Shown: positions 51,386 to 60,058 of the stretch, in pieces
Layout of the letters: the number at the start of each line of letters is the position of its first letter
Numbering within the stretch: position 1 is the stretch's first letter
NCBI RefSeq assembly: GCF_015694525.1
Contig: NZ_JADQDM010000007.1
Coordinates: 124,001-188,000 of the forward strand
From: Hymenobacter ruricola
Lineage (GTDB): Bacteria > Bacteroidota > Bacteroidia > Cytophagales > Hymenobacteraceae
DNA length: 64,000 nt
Reading direction: 5' to 3'
The notes under the pieces: generated by a model
What the model was told of the DNA's origin: nothing
The model's input: the letters and a program-made list of their open reading frames with translations, nothing else
The model's database searches: none
Position numbers and translations under genes: made by a program

Positions 51386-52444
51386 ATGGATACTGTAGCC
51401 GCCGGCGTCACCCAGCTGCGCATTCAGCGCTTCGTTAATGTCTATTTTGTCGAAACCGGCACCCCCGGCGAGTGGGTGCTGATTGACACCGGCCTGCCCG
51501 GCAGCGAAAAAACCATCATTGCCGCTGCCGACCAGCTGTTTTACCCCGGCACCCGGCCCGAGGCCATCCTGCTCACCCACGGCCACCTCGACCACCTGGG
51601 CTCGGCCCGCGAGCTGGCCGACCACTGGAAGGTGCCCGTCATCGTGCACCCGCTGGAGCTGCCTTACGTGACCGGCCAGGCGCTTTATCCGCCCCGCGAC
51701 CCCACCGTGGGCGGCTCGCTGGCCTTCATGAGCCGGTTTTTCCCCACGCAGCTGCCCAACCTGGAAGAACGCGTGCAGGCCCTGGATGCCAACGACCCGT
51801 CCACGCCCTTCCTCATGAACTGGCGCTGGCTGCACGTGCCCGGCCACGCCCCCGGCCAGCTGGCTTTCTTCCGCGAAGCCGACGGCGTGCTGCTGGGCGC
51901 CGACGCCTTCGCCACCTGCCACCACGACTCGGTGCCCGCCGTGCTGCTGGGCCTGCCCAAAATCAGCCGGGCCGGCACCCCGTTTAACTATGACTGGGAG
52001 GCCGCCCGAAAATCGGTGCAGACCCTGGCCGATTTGGCGCCCAAAGCCATTGGCTGCGGCCACGGCCCGGTCATCAAAGGGCCGGAAGCGGCGGCTGGCC
52101 TGCGCGCCCTGGCCGATAATTACCCCGTGCCCAGCCACGGCCGCTACGTGCACGAGCCCGCCCGCACCGACGCCAGCGGCGTCGAGCACCTGCCGCCCGC
52201 GCCCAAAGACAAGCTGCCCATGCAGGCAGCCCTCATCGGGGCCGGCGTGCTGGCGGCCGGGGCCGCCTGGCTGCTCACCGGCGGGCGGCGCAAAGGGAAG
52301 AAATCGACCGGCAACTACCAGCCGGCCGCTTATAAATCAACCAACTACCAGTCGGGCTCTGCTAGCCCGAAAGGCTACCAACATCCCGACAACTACCAGT
52401 CGCCGCCCATTCCGCCGCTGTACCGGGGCGGCGTGGGCGACTAA
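51386..52444 (+). CDS. MBL-fold metallohydrolase with C-terminal membrane anchor
   Basis: 352 residues. Metallo-beta-lactamase fold: LLTHGHLDHLGSA (HxHxDH), VPGHAPGQLAF, VLLGADAFAT and GCGHGPVI supply the di-metal site. After residue ~285 a single hydrophobic helix (MQAALIGAGVLAAGAAWLL) is followed by a basic stretch and a low-complexity tail with four NYQ units. The catalytic part may therefore be held at a membrane. The substrate is unknown (glyoxalase II-like or hydrolase). The stop overlaps the hutG stop by 3 bases. Confidence 0.85.
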   Translation: MDTVAAGVTQLRIQRFVNVYFVETGTPGEWVLIDTGLPGSEKTIIAAADQLFYPGTRPEAILLTHGHLDHLGSARELADHWKVPVIVHPLELPYVTGQALYPPRDPTVGGSLAFMSRFFPTQLPNLEERVQALDANDPSTPFLMNWRWLHVPGHAPGQLAFFREADGVLLGADAFATCHHDSVPAVLLGLPKISRAGTPFNYDWEAARKSVQTLADLAPKAIGCGHGPVIKGPEAAAGLRALADNYPVPSHGRYVHEPARTDASGVEHLPPAPKDKLPMQAALIGAGVLAAGAAWLLTGGRRKGKKSTGNYQPAAYKSTNYQSGSASPKGYQHPDNYQSPPIPPLYRGGVGD

Positions 52445-53400
52445 ATCGATTTTAATTGACTCGCCACGCCGGTTAAATACGCCGTGATGATGGTGGCGCA
52501 CAAGCGCGCGGTCTGGTTGTCGCGGTCGTAATGGGGATTGAACTCCACGACTTCGAACAGCCGGACCGCCTCGTATTGGCCCGCCAGGAAAGCGGCTTCC
52601 ACAGCCTGTCGGGGCGTAAAACCGTCGGCGCTGGGCGCCGATACGGCGGGCGCAAACGCCTCGGCGCAGCCGTCAATGTCAAAGCTCACAAAGGCGGGGC
52701 CGGCGTTGGTGGCGCGGCTCAGGGCGCGGCCGGCGTAGAGGTCCATGCCGTCCTTTTGCACGTGGGCCAATGGCACGATGTGGGCCTGCTGCTGGTGCAG
52801 AAATTCGATATCTTCCAGGGTATTGAGGTTGGAATGTAGACCGATTTCAGTGAACCGCTCGCCCTGCAAAAAACCTTCGCGCAGCAGCTTACCAAAGGGT
52901 GTGCCGCTGCTGATGAGGCCGGGCTTGTCCTTCACGTCGGCGTGAGCGTCGAAATTGATGCCGCCGATGGGCTGGCCGCCGGTGGCATCAAAGAGGCCGC
53001 GCACAGTAGAATACGTGCCATCGTGCGAGCCGCCCAGCACCACCACGCGCGGGTACTGGCGCAGTAGCTGGGCCAGCTGCTCCCGGATTTCGGCGTGGTT
53101 GCGGGCGTGGTCGGCATGGCGCAGGTCGAGGTTGCCAGCGTCGGCAATGCGCAGGGCTTTGAGGCTGACGTTATGCTCCAGGTTGTAGGTTTTGTGGTAG
53201 CGGCGCAGCTCGCGGCGCACGGCATCGGCGGCGCCGGCGGCGCCGGCCCGGCCGCCCTCCAGCACGGTGCCGAAATCGAGGGGCAGGCCCACGAGGCACA
53301 CGTCGGCGGCGGGCAGTTCGGCGGCGGGCCGGATGAGTTCGCGCAGAAATTGCGGGGCGGCCGGCGGCTGAGCAGCCAATTCGGTGGGGGCATGAGGCAT
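52441..53400 (-). CDS. hutG: formimidoylglutamase (arginase superfamily)
   Basis: 319 residues of the ureohydrolase fold with Mn ligands in VVLGGSHDGTYS, GINFDAHADVKDKPG and FVSFDIDGCAEAFAP; VVEFNPHYDRDN closes the site. Hydrolysis of N-formimidoylglutamate to glutamate and formamide is the last step of histidine degradation, and hutU lies 3 genes away on the same strand, which favours HutG over agmatinase or arginase. ATG 53400 is chosen; an in-frame GTG at 53427 is possible. Confidence 0.82.
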   Translation of the reverse strand: MPHAPTELAAQPPAAPQFLRELIRPAAELPAADVCLVGLPLDFGTVLEGGRAGAAGAADAVRRELRRYHKTYNLEHNVSLKALRIADAGNLDLRHADHARNHAEIREQLAQLLRQYPRVVVLGGSHDGTYSTVRGLFDATGGQPIGGINFDAHADVKDKPGLISSGTPFGKLLREGFLQGERFTEIGLHSNLNTLEDIEFLHQQQAHIVPLAHVQKDGMDLYAGRALSRATNAGPAFVSFDIDGCAEAFAPAVSAPSADGFTPRQAVEAAFLAGQYEAVRLFEVVEFNPHYDRDNQTARLCATIITAYLTGVASQLKSI

Positions 53401-53460
53401 GGCGTGGGTGGGCGCAGGGTTCGCCACAAAGGAACGCCACCGACGAATTTTTCCGGCACC

Positions 53461-54447
53461 CTAGTGCCGCGAGTAGGCCGTGCCATTAAAGTTGAAGAGG
53501 TCAACCTTGGCCGCCGTGCCCACGGGGTAGGCGATGTCGCGCACGCTGCGGCCCTGCGCGTCGGTGAGGGTGAGGAACCAGCCGTCGAGCTTCCAGCGGC
53601 CGCCGGCCTGGCTGGAGCCACCGGTTTCGGCCACGCTGCGCTCGGTTACGGACGTGACGGTGGCCACCCCGCCGCTGGAGTAGGTGCCGTCGGGCCGGAA
53701 CGTGAGCGACTTCGACACCACGGCGCCGCCCATCGGCGTGTACGTGCTGCTGCCGCCCTCAAACGAGCCCACCAATTGCGCCGGGCCGCGAAACGGCCCC
53801 ACCGCCGAAAAAATGCTACCCAGGCTCCAGCTAAAGCCCCCTTTGAGAGGGTGCATCTCGGCGCTTTCGGGCTTGGGGCTGCCGGTCCAGGCAATGATAA
53901 GTGTGCTGCCCGAAACCGAGTAGCGGCCCTTGTTGGAGGCGCGGGTAGCGGCCAGCTCAGCCGCGCTTAGGCCGGGCGGGTTCTCGTAGGCCATGCCGTT
54001 GGGCGCGAAGTAGTAGCTCAGGGTGAAAAAGTTGCCCAGCACCGATTTCGTGACGAAAAACAGGCCCACGGGCTTGTTGCCCTCCATGCGGCCGGCCAGC
54101 GGGGCCGCGCCCGCGGGCGCCGGGGCTGCCTTCCCCGCAACCGCCGGCCGTGCCGCCGCAACTGAGCGCGCAGCCGACGCTGCCCCTGCGCCGCTTTCAG
54201 CGGCTTTTTTTCCGGCCAGGGCCGCCGTCATGCCGTCGGAATCATCCACCGAAGTGTAGGCCAGATACGCCCGCTGAAAGGTGGCGACGGCCCCGGCACG
54301 GTCACCGGCGGCTTGCTGCTGCCGCGCTTTTTGCATGAGCACGCTGCCGGTGGGGCCGCTGTAGGCCAGCTGGGCGTCGGCGCGGGGCGTGGCTAGGCCG
54401 CCCGTGAGCAGGGCGCACAGGCCCAGGCGAAAGAAAATGGAGGGCAT
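53461..54447 (-). CDS. secreted protein, paralogue A of a tandem pair
   Basis: 328 residues. Signal peptide (IFFRLGLCALLTGGLATPRADA), a short TPR-like helical region (LMQKARQQQAAGDRAGAVAT), an Ala-rich linker, then a ~210-residue beta domain shared with the next gene: VGLFFVTK, LSYYFAPNGMAYENP, GRYSVSGSTLIIAW, QLVGSFEGGSST, LTFRPDGTYSSGG, GRWKLDGWFLTLTD and RDIAYPVG. The domain reads like a lipocalin-like or META-like barrel that reports a default display (GRWxLxGWxLTLTD), but is not assigned. Confidence 0.75.
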   Translation of the reverse strand: MPSIFFRLGLCALLTGGLATPRADAQLAYSGPTGSVLMQKARQQQAAGDRAGAVATFQRAYLAYTSVDDSDGMTAALAGKKAAESGAGAASAARSVAAARPAVAGKAAPAPAGAAPLAGRMEGNKPVGLFFVTKSVLGNFFTLSYYFAPNGMAYENPPGLSAAELAATRASNKGRYSVSGSTLIIAWTGSPKPESAEMHPLKGGFSWSLGSIFSAVGPFRGPAQLVGSFEGGSSTYTPMGGAVVSKSLTFRPDGTYSSGGVATVTSVTERSVAETGGSSQAGGRWKLDGWFLTLTDAQGRSVRDIAYPVGTAAKVDLFNFNGTAYSRH

Positions 54448-54497
54448 GAGCTTGAGCGGGATTAGGAATGAAACGAATGGAGCCAACTGTAGCGGCG

Positions 54498-55265
54498 CTA
54501 CAGCCGCTTGTAGGCCACGTTGTTGAAGTAAAACCGCGTCACTTGCCCGGTTTTTTCGTCTTTTTCGATGGGATAAGCCACGCCGCTCGTGCTGCGGCCG
54601 GCCCCATCGGTGAGGGTGAGCATCCAGCCGCTGAGGGTCCAGCGGCCCGCGGCGCTGCCGCTGCTGCCGGCCGAGTAGGTTTTGGCCCCGGCCTCGCTGC
54701 GCCCGCCGAAGCTGCTGGCGCTGCCCCCGCTGTAGGTGCCATTGGCCCGAAACGTGAGTCCGCTCACGGCCGCCGCGCTGCCGCTGCTCGTGCTGATGGA
54801 GTTGCCGCCCTCGAAAGCGCCTACCAGCTGGCTGGGGCTGGCAAAAGGCCGCCCGGCCAGGAAAATGCCCATGTCCCAGGCAAAGGTTTCGGTTTGGGGC
54901 TCCACCTCGGAGCTCTGGGTCTGGCCATCGGCCCAGCGCACGGTAAGCTTGTTGCCGGCCAGCGCGTAGCGGCCCCGCGAGCCGGCCGGCAGCGCCGCCA
55001 GCTGGGCCGTCGAAAAGCCGGTGGGGTTTACGTACACCTGGCCCGTGGGGGCAAAGTAGTAAGTCGCTTTTTCCAGCGAATGCGTGGCCATCCAGTACTT
55101 CGTCATGAAAAATAGCCCTAGAGGCCGCCCGCCCTTCACGGAGCCGGCCACGGGCTGGTTGGCGTCGGCCGGGACAGAGGCGGCCGGCCGGGCCAGCAGC
55201 CCGAACCCGGCAGCGGCGGCACCGGTCAGGGCCGCCGCGGTGGCAAGTAAACGCAGCTTTTTCAT
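54498..55265 (-). CDS. secreted protein, paralogue B of a tandem pair
   Basis: 255 residues. Signal peptide (LRLLATAAALTGAAAAGFG) directly followed by the beta domain of its neighbour: LGLFFMTKYW, TYYFAPTGQVYVNPTGF, GRYALAGNKLTVRW, QLVGAFEGGNSIS, LTFRANGTYSGG, GRWTLSGWMLTLTD and VAYPIEKDE. It lacks the TPR-like region of paralogue A. It lies 50 bases upstream of A and the two probably form one operon. Unknown function. Confidence 0.77.
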   Translation of the reverse strand: MKKLRLLATAAALTGAAAAGFGLLARPAASVPADANQPVAGSVKGGRPLGLFFMTKYWMATHSLEKATYYFAPTGQVYVNPTGFSTAQLAALPAGSRGRYALAGNKLTVRWADGQTQSSEVEPQTETFAWDMGIFLAGRPFASPSQLVGAFEGGNSISTSSGSAAAVSGLTFRANGTYSGGSASSFGGRSEAGAKTYSAGSSGSAAGRWTLSGWMLTLTDGAGRSTSGVAYPIEKDEKTGQVTRFYFNNVAYKRL

Positions 55266-55591
55266 ACTGAAGCGAAGAGTAAGGTGAGTAAAAACCGCCG
55301 GTATCGCGGCCGGCGCGCTGGTCGTTGGGGCATGCGCTGGCTGCGGCGGGCTATTCAATCTCCCCGTCGGTGGGCACCGTGGCCGGCAAATGGGGAGTAT
55401 TCAATGGAAAACCGTGAAAACAGGAACCCCGGGCCGATTTCGGGCCCGTTTGCAAGGCGAAAACTAGCGGCACCCTACCTTGCGCAGGCAACGAAGTCGA
55501 GCAAGCCCGCCGAGAAGTCGACGGACCTGCGCCCCCGTCGATGAAACCCGTGCGCCGCTTCCCGGCGGGCCTTTTTTCGCTTCCTTTTTTC

Positions 55592-56371
55592 ATGCTCCCC
55601 GCCGCCTCTCCGCCTTTCAGCTGCCTCGTGCTCGACGACGACCTGCTGGTGCGCGACCTGGCCAGCAGCTTCGTGGCGCGCATTCCGGCCCTGACGCTGG
55701 CCGGGCAATACGACGACGCCCTGCAGGCTTTCGAGCACCTGGCCCGCGCGCCCGTCGACATTCTCATCACCGACATCGAGCTGCCGCAGCTCAGCGGCCT
55801 GGAACTGGTGCGGGCCCTGCGCGAGCCGCCGCTGGTCATTTTCATGACCTCGCACCCCGAGTACGCCCTGCCCACCTACGACCTCGACGCCGTCGATTTT
55901 CTGGTGAAGCCCCTGCGCTTCGAGCGCTTTCTGCGGGCCATCGACAAAGCCCTGCTGCACCTGCGCGCCCGCGCCGCCGAAGCCGCCGGCCGCCTCGAAG
56001 CCGCCCCGGCCCCGCCCGATGCCAACGATACATTCTTCATCCGCACCGAGCTGCAGTTTGTGAAGCTGCGCTACGCCGACGTGGCCTACGTGGAAGCCAT
56101 GCGCGACTTCACCAAAGTGCATCTGCTCAACGGAACCGTGCACATCACGCTGGTCAGCCTCAAGCAGATGGAAGCCCAGCTGCCGCCCGCCCTGTTCGTG
56201 CGCACGCACCGCTCCTTTCTGGTAAACACCGGCCAAATCGAGGCCGTGACCGGCCAGGACGTGCGCGTGGGCACCGTGGACGTGCCGCTGGGCCTCACGT
56301 TTCGGGACGCCGTGCTGGCCCAGGTGGTGCAGCAGCGGCTGCTGAGCCGCCACCCCTCCAGGCCCGCTTAA
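55592..56371 (+). CDS. LytTR-family response regulator
   Basis: 259 residues. Receiver domain CLVLDDDLLVRDLA (acidic pair), ILITDIELPQLSGLELV (phospho-Asp), IFMTSHPEYAL and VDFLVKPLRFERF (Lys). A LytTR DNA-binding domain follows from ~residue 145: FFIRTELQFVKLRYADVAYVEAM, HLLNGTVHITLVSLKQMEAQ, FVRTHRSFLVNTGQIEAV. It regulates transcription on phosphorylation. ATG 55592 is chosen over 55541 since the upstream piece includes a GC hairpin and T-tracts. It is convergent with, and overlaps by 4 bases, the TPR kinase gene, its probable partner. Confidence 0.87.
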   Translation: MLPAASPPFSCLVLDDDLLVRDLASSFVARIPALTLAGQYDDALQAFEHLARAPVDILITDIELPQLSGLELVRALREPPLVIFMTSHPEYALPTYDLDAVDFLVKPLRFERFLRAIDKALLHLRARAAEAAGRLEAAPAPPDANDTFFIRTELQFVKLRYADVAYVEAMRDFTKVHLLNGTVHITLVSLKQMEAQLPPALFVRTHRSFLVNTGQIEAVTGQDVRVGTVDVPLGLTFRDAVLAQVVQQRLLSRHPSRPA

Positions 56372-58539
56372 ACCGGCACCTCCACCGTCTCGGCCACCGG
56401 CACCTTCAGGGTGAAGGTGGTGCCCTGGCCGGGGCCGGCGCTGGCCACCAGCAGCTGGCCGCCGTTGCGGGCCGCCGCGTCGCGGCTGAGTTGCAGGCCC
56501 AGGCCGGTGCTGCGCGCCTGGCCGCCCTCGCCGGCGCGGCGCGGCAGCGTTTCCGGACGCAGCTCCTGCAAAGGCGTTGGCGCGGGCAGGCCCCGGCCGG
56601 TGTCGGCCACCGCCAGTTGCCAGACGGCGCCCGTGCGCCGGGCCGACACCTGCACCGTGCCGCCCGCGGGCGTAAATTTGATGGCGTTGGCCAGCAGGTT
56701 GCGCAGCACCAGGCGCACGGCGGCGGGGTCGGCCCAGGCCTGCTCCTCCCCCGTCAGGCTATGCGCGAGACTCACCTGTGCGGCTTCTGCCGCGGCGGTC
56801 AGCAAGCCGATGTTTTCATTGGCCAGCGCCGCCAGGTCCAGGTTTTCGGGCCGGGGCGGGCCGGCGGCGCCCATTTGCAGCGCGGCCCAGTGCAGCAGGT
56901 TTTCGAGCAGGGCCAGGGTGTGGTCGAGGGTGTGGGTGAGGCGCTGGGTGTAGTGAGCCAGCTTGTCGGGCGGCAGCGGCGGGCCGGCCAGCAGCTCCAC
57001 AAAAGCGTGCAGCGAGTGCAGCGGCCCGCGCAAATCGTGCCCGATGATGGAAAACAGCCGGTCCTTGGTGGCGTTCAGCTCGGTCAGCTCGGCCCGCTGC
57101 CTCTCAATCTGCTGGTTTTTGCGGCCCAGCAGGCGGTTCAGCCGCCACAAGGCCAACCCGGCCAGCGCCGCCGCGGCCAGCCCGAGGCCGAGGCCCCAGA
57201 GCTGGCGCTGCTGGGCCTGCAGCCGCTGCTGCTGCCGCTCGCCGGTGCGGGCCAGCGCCTGCGCCCGCTCCCGCTCCTGGCTGAGCTGGTAGTCGCCCTG
57301 CAGGCGGCCCATTTCCTCGGCCTTGGACTGCGTGAACAGGGTGTCGTGTGCCGCCTGGGCCAGCTCGGTGTAGCGCAGGGCCTCTTTATAATCGCCGCGC
57401 CGCTTGCGCAGGCTGGCCAGCAGGCCGCCCGCCGACTCCTGCACGCTCCAGTCCTTGATGGGCGTGGCCAGAGCCAGGGCGCGGTGGGCCTGCGTTTCGG
57501 CTTCGGCCCCGTGGCCCAGCTGCTGGTGCAAGTGCCCCAGGGCCACCAGCGTGGCCGCCAGCGTGCCCACGTCGCCGGATTTTTCCAGCAGGGCGCGGGC
57601 GCGCTCCAGCGTGGTTTGGGCGGCGGGCAGGCGCTTGAGGTCGGTGAGCAGCTGGGCGTAGTCGCTCAGCACCACGCCCAGTTGGGCCTGCTCGCCGGCC
57701 CGCTCCGACACGGCAATGGCCTGCTGATAGAAAGGCTCGGCCTGCCGGAATTCGCCCAGCTGCTGATGCGCGACCGCAAGGTTGGTCAGGCAATCGGCCA
57801 GGGCGCCCTGGTCGGGCTGCCGGCGCACCAGCGGCAGGGCCTGCCCGAAATAATAGAGGGCTTTGCGGGCATCATTATTTCGGAAATAGACTCCGCCCAG
57901 GTTGGTGAGGCAGTTGGCCTGCAGGGCACTATCGCGCAATTGCTGGGTTTGGTGCAGGGCGGGCAGCAGCATGGCCAGCGCCCGTGGGAAGTCGCCGCGG
58001 CTGCTGTAAATAATGCCCAGGCCGTTGCGGGTGCGGGCCTCGTCGCGCAGCTTGCCTTGGTCGTGGTAGAGACGCAGAGCTTCCTCGCAGGCGCGCAGGG
58101 CGCCGGGGTAGTCGTCCTGCTCGTTGGCCACCTGGCCCAGGGCGAGGAGGACATCGGCCAGGCCGGGCTGGCCGGGGGTGCGCCGCGCCAGGGCCACGCC
58201 CTGCGTGAGGAAGGCGCGGGCTTCGGCGAAGCTGCCGTGCACCAGCTCAGCCTTGCCCAGCACGCGCAGGGCCTCGATTTCGCCGGCCTCGAAGTGCACT
58301 TTTTGCGCCAGGGTACGGGCTTGCAGCAGCAGCGGGCGGGCGGCATCGTTCTGGCCGGCGCGCAGCAGGTCCTGGCCCTGGTGCAGCAGGGCCCGCACCT
58401 GAGTGGTGTCGGCAGCGGCGGGCGGGCCGGCCGCCAGCAGCAGTAGCAAGCTCACCAGCACGGCCGCCACGCCGAGGAGCCGGGCCCCGGCACCGGCCAG
58501 TCCGGCTCGCCTGATTTCTGGGGTAAAGCTGATTTCCAT
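56368..58539 (-). CDS. TPR-containing membrane sensor histidine kinase
   Basis: 723 residues. Signal/N-terminal helix (LLGVAAVLVSLLLLLAAG), about nine tetratricopeptide repeats in the periplasm (~45-400; e.g. ARTRNGLGIIYSSRGDFPRA), one transmembrane helix (LWGLGLGLAAAALAGLALW), a short coiled coil, then the HisKA region LFSIIGHDLRGPLHSLHAFV and HATPase_c (LRNLLANAIKFTPAGG, AVADTGRGLP, STGLGLQLSRDAAARN). This TPR-kinase layout is common in Bacteroidetes and usually pairs with LytTR or receiver proteins. The convergent LytTR regulator is the likely partner. Stimulus unknown. Confidence 0.88.
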   Translation of the reverse strand: MEISFTPEIRRAGLAGAGARLLGVAAVLVSLLLLLAAGPPAAADTTQVRALLHQGQDLLRAGQNDAARPLLLQARTLAQKVHFEAGEIEALRVLGKAELVHGSFAEARAFLTQGVALARRTPGQPGLADVLLALGQVANEQDDYPGALRACEEALRLYHDQGKLRDEARTRNGLGIIYSSRGDFPRALAMLLPALHQTQQLRDSALQANCLTNLGGVYFRNNDARKALYYFGQALPLVRRQPDQGALADCLTNLAVAHQQLGEFRQAEPFYQQAIAVSERAGEQAQLGVVLSDYAQLLTDLKRLPAAQTTLERARALLEKSGDVGTLAATLVALGHLHQQLGHGAEAETQAHRALALATPIKDWSVQESAGGLLASLRKRRGDYKEALRYTELAQAAHDTLFTQSKAEEMGRLQGDYQLSQERERAQALARTGERQQQRLQAQQRQLWGLGLGLAAAALAGLALWRLNRLLGRKNQQIERQRAELTELNATKDRLFSIIGHDLRGPLHSLHAFVELLAGPPLPPDKLAHYTQRLTHTLDHTLALLENLLHWAALQMGAAGPPRPENLDLAALANENIGLLTAAAEAAQVSLAHSLTGEEQAWADPAAVRLVLRNLLANAIKFTPAGGTVQVSARRTGAVWQLAVADTGRGLPAPTPLQELRPETLPRRAGEGGQARSTGLGLQLSRDAAARNGGQLLVASAGPGQGTTFTLKVPVAETVEVPV

Positions 58540-58704
58540 ACGCGCGCAAAGAATTGTGCTCTTGCTGATTCCCGTAAATTAATGGCCCGGCATTGCTTTT
58601 GCAAAATCTCCGGACCGCGCCTCCTGCCGTGCGGGGCGTTACTTTCGTTTTTCGTGGTCCTGCCGAAGTTTACCGGTTGTTTCCCTCGCCCTTTGTCCTC
58701 AAAT

Positions 58705-59193
58705 ATGCGAATTCTCCTTTGCCTTGGCGCCCTGCCTGCGCTCCTGCTGCCCTTGGCCGGCCGGGCCCAAACCTCGGCGCCGCTTCCCTCCTTCTACAAC
58801 ACCTATACCTACACAGCCTACACCGTGTACGACACCACCAGCGCCGAGCCGCCCACGCGGGTGAGCGGCGTGGGCGGCACCCTCACGCTGCGCGCCGACG
58901 GCCGCTACGAGAAGCGCCTGAGCATCGTGGCCGCGGGCAGCCCGCACTATTTCAACCAAACCGGCACCTACGCGCTGGCCGGCGACAGCATCCGCTTCGC
59001 GTTCACCGACCTGAAAGGCGCCGACGTGCAGCGCGGCACGTTCCGCTTCGACCCCGCCACCCAGCGCCTGCGCATCACCATCGAGGGCTACCCGGCCGGC
59101 AACCGCGGGGTGTACGACCTGGTGGCGGCCGCGCCCAAGGTGCCCACCAAGGTGCCGAAGCCCCGCCCCAAAGCGGCCGCCCGGCGCAAGTAG
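58705..59193 (+). CDS. exported protein of unknown function
   Basis: 162 residues with signal peptide (ILLCLGALPALLLPLAGRAQ), a beta-rich core (YTVYDTTSAEPPTRVSG, GTLTLRADGRYEKRLSIVA, NQTGTYALAGDSIRFAFTD, GTFRFDPATQRLRITIEGY) and a basic tail (KVPKPRPKAAARRK). Strand pattern GTYALAGDSI..F is that of Bacteroidetes lipocalin-like/META proteins. ATG 58705 is chosen for the signal peptide. Confidence 0.75.
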   Translation: MRILLCLGALPALLLPLAGRAQTSAPLPSFYNTYTYTAYTVYDTTSAEPPTRVSGVGGTLTLRADGRYEKRLSIVAAGSPHYFNQTGTYALAGDSIRFAFTDLKGADVQRGTFRFDPATQRLRITIEGYPAGNRGVYDLVAAAPKVPTKVPKPRPKAAARRK

Positions 59194-59236
59194 CCCCCGA
59201 AGCGCCCGGCATTTGGCCGCCCCCGCCCATTCTGGC

Positions 59237-59244
59237 TAACTTGC
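59237..59244 (+). promoter_or_regulatory. -7-like box TAACTTGC upstream of yebC
   Basis: One base from TAnnTTTG, 80 bases before the yebC start; a half-copy of the GTTAACTG heptamers lies between. Confidence 0.4.
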
Positions 59245-59323
59245 GGCCCGTTTCACCGATTGCGCCCCGTGGGCGCTTCGGCGGAGCCGTTCACTGCTCA
59301 CCGTTAACTGAAAACTGACCCCT

Positions 59324-60058
59324 ATGGGACGCGCGTTTGAATTTCGTAAAGGCCGCAAAATGAAGCGGTGGGACCGGATGTCGAAAGACTTCACCCGCAT
59401 TGGCAAAGAAATCGTGATGGCTGTGAAAGAATCCGGCCCCAACCCCGACACCAACGCCCGCCTGCGCACCGCCATGCAGAACGCCAAAGGCGTGAACATG
59501 CCCAAGGACCGGGTGGAAGCGGCCATCAAGCGCGCCACCGGCAAGGACGAAAAAGACTACCAGGAAGTGGTGTACGAGGGCTACGGCCCCCACGGCGTGG
59601 CCATTGTGGTGGAAACCGCTACCGACAACCCCACCCGCACCGTGAGCAACGTGCGCCTGTACTTCAACCGCAACAACGGCGCCCTGGGCACCGCCGGCTC
59701 TTCCGACTACACCTTCACCCGCAAGGGCGTGTTCAAGCTCGACGCCGCCGGCCTCGACCGCGACGAACTGGAGCTGGAGCTGATTGACTTCGGCGCCGAA
59801 GACGTGTACGAAACCACCGAGGAAGACGAGCACGGTGCCGAGCAGAAGTACATCGTGGTCGAGTCGGCCTTCACCGACTTCGGCCAGCTCCAGAAAGCCC
59901 TCGAAGCCAAGGGCCTGAACGTGCTGAGCGCCAACCTGCAGCGCGTGCCCAACACCACCGTGACCCTGAGCGACGAGCAGGCCGAAGAAGTGCTCACCCT
60001 CATCGAAAAATTCGAGGAAGACGAGGACGTGCAGGCCGTGTACCACACCATGGGCTAG
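59324..60058 (+). CDS. YebC/PmpR family DNA-binding regulatory protein
   Basis: 244 residues; TACO1/YebC fold. FEFRKGRKMKRWDRMSKDFTR and ARLRTAMQNAKGVNMPKDRVEAAIKRATGK form the first domain, VYEGYGPHGVAIVVETATDNPTRT the second, FTRKGVFKL and LEALKGLNVL-like AKGLNVLSANLQRVPNTTV the third. Family members act as transcription factors or, as recently described for YebC, help ribosomes through proline stretches. A following acyltransferase gene overlaps its stop codon (TAGTG). Confidence 0.92.
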   Translation: MGRAFEFRKGRKMKRWDRMSKDFTRIGKEIVMAVKESGPNPDTNARLRTAMQNAKGVNMPKDRVEAAIKRATGKDEKDYQEVVYEGYGPHGVAIVVETATDNPTRTVSNVRLYFNRNNGALGTAGSSDYTFTRKGVFKLDAAGLDRDELELELIDFGAEDVYETTEEDEHGAEQKYIVVESAFTDFGQLQKALEAKGLNVLSANLQRVPNTTVTLSDEQAEEVLTLIEKFEEDEDVQAVYHTMG

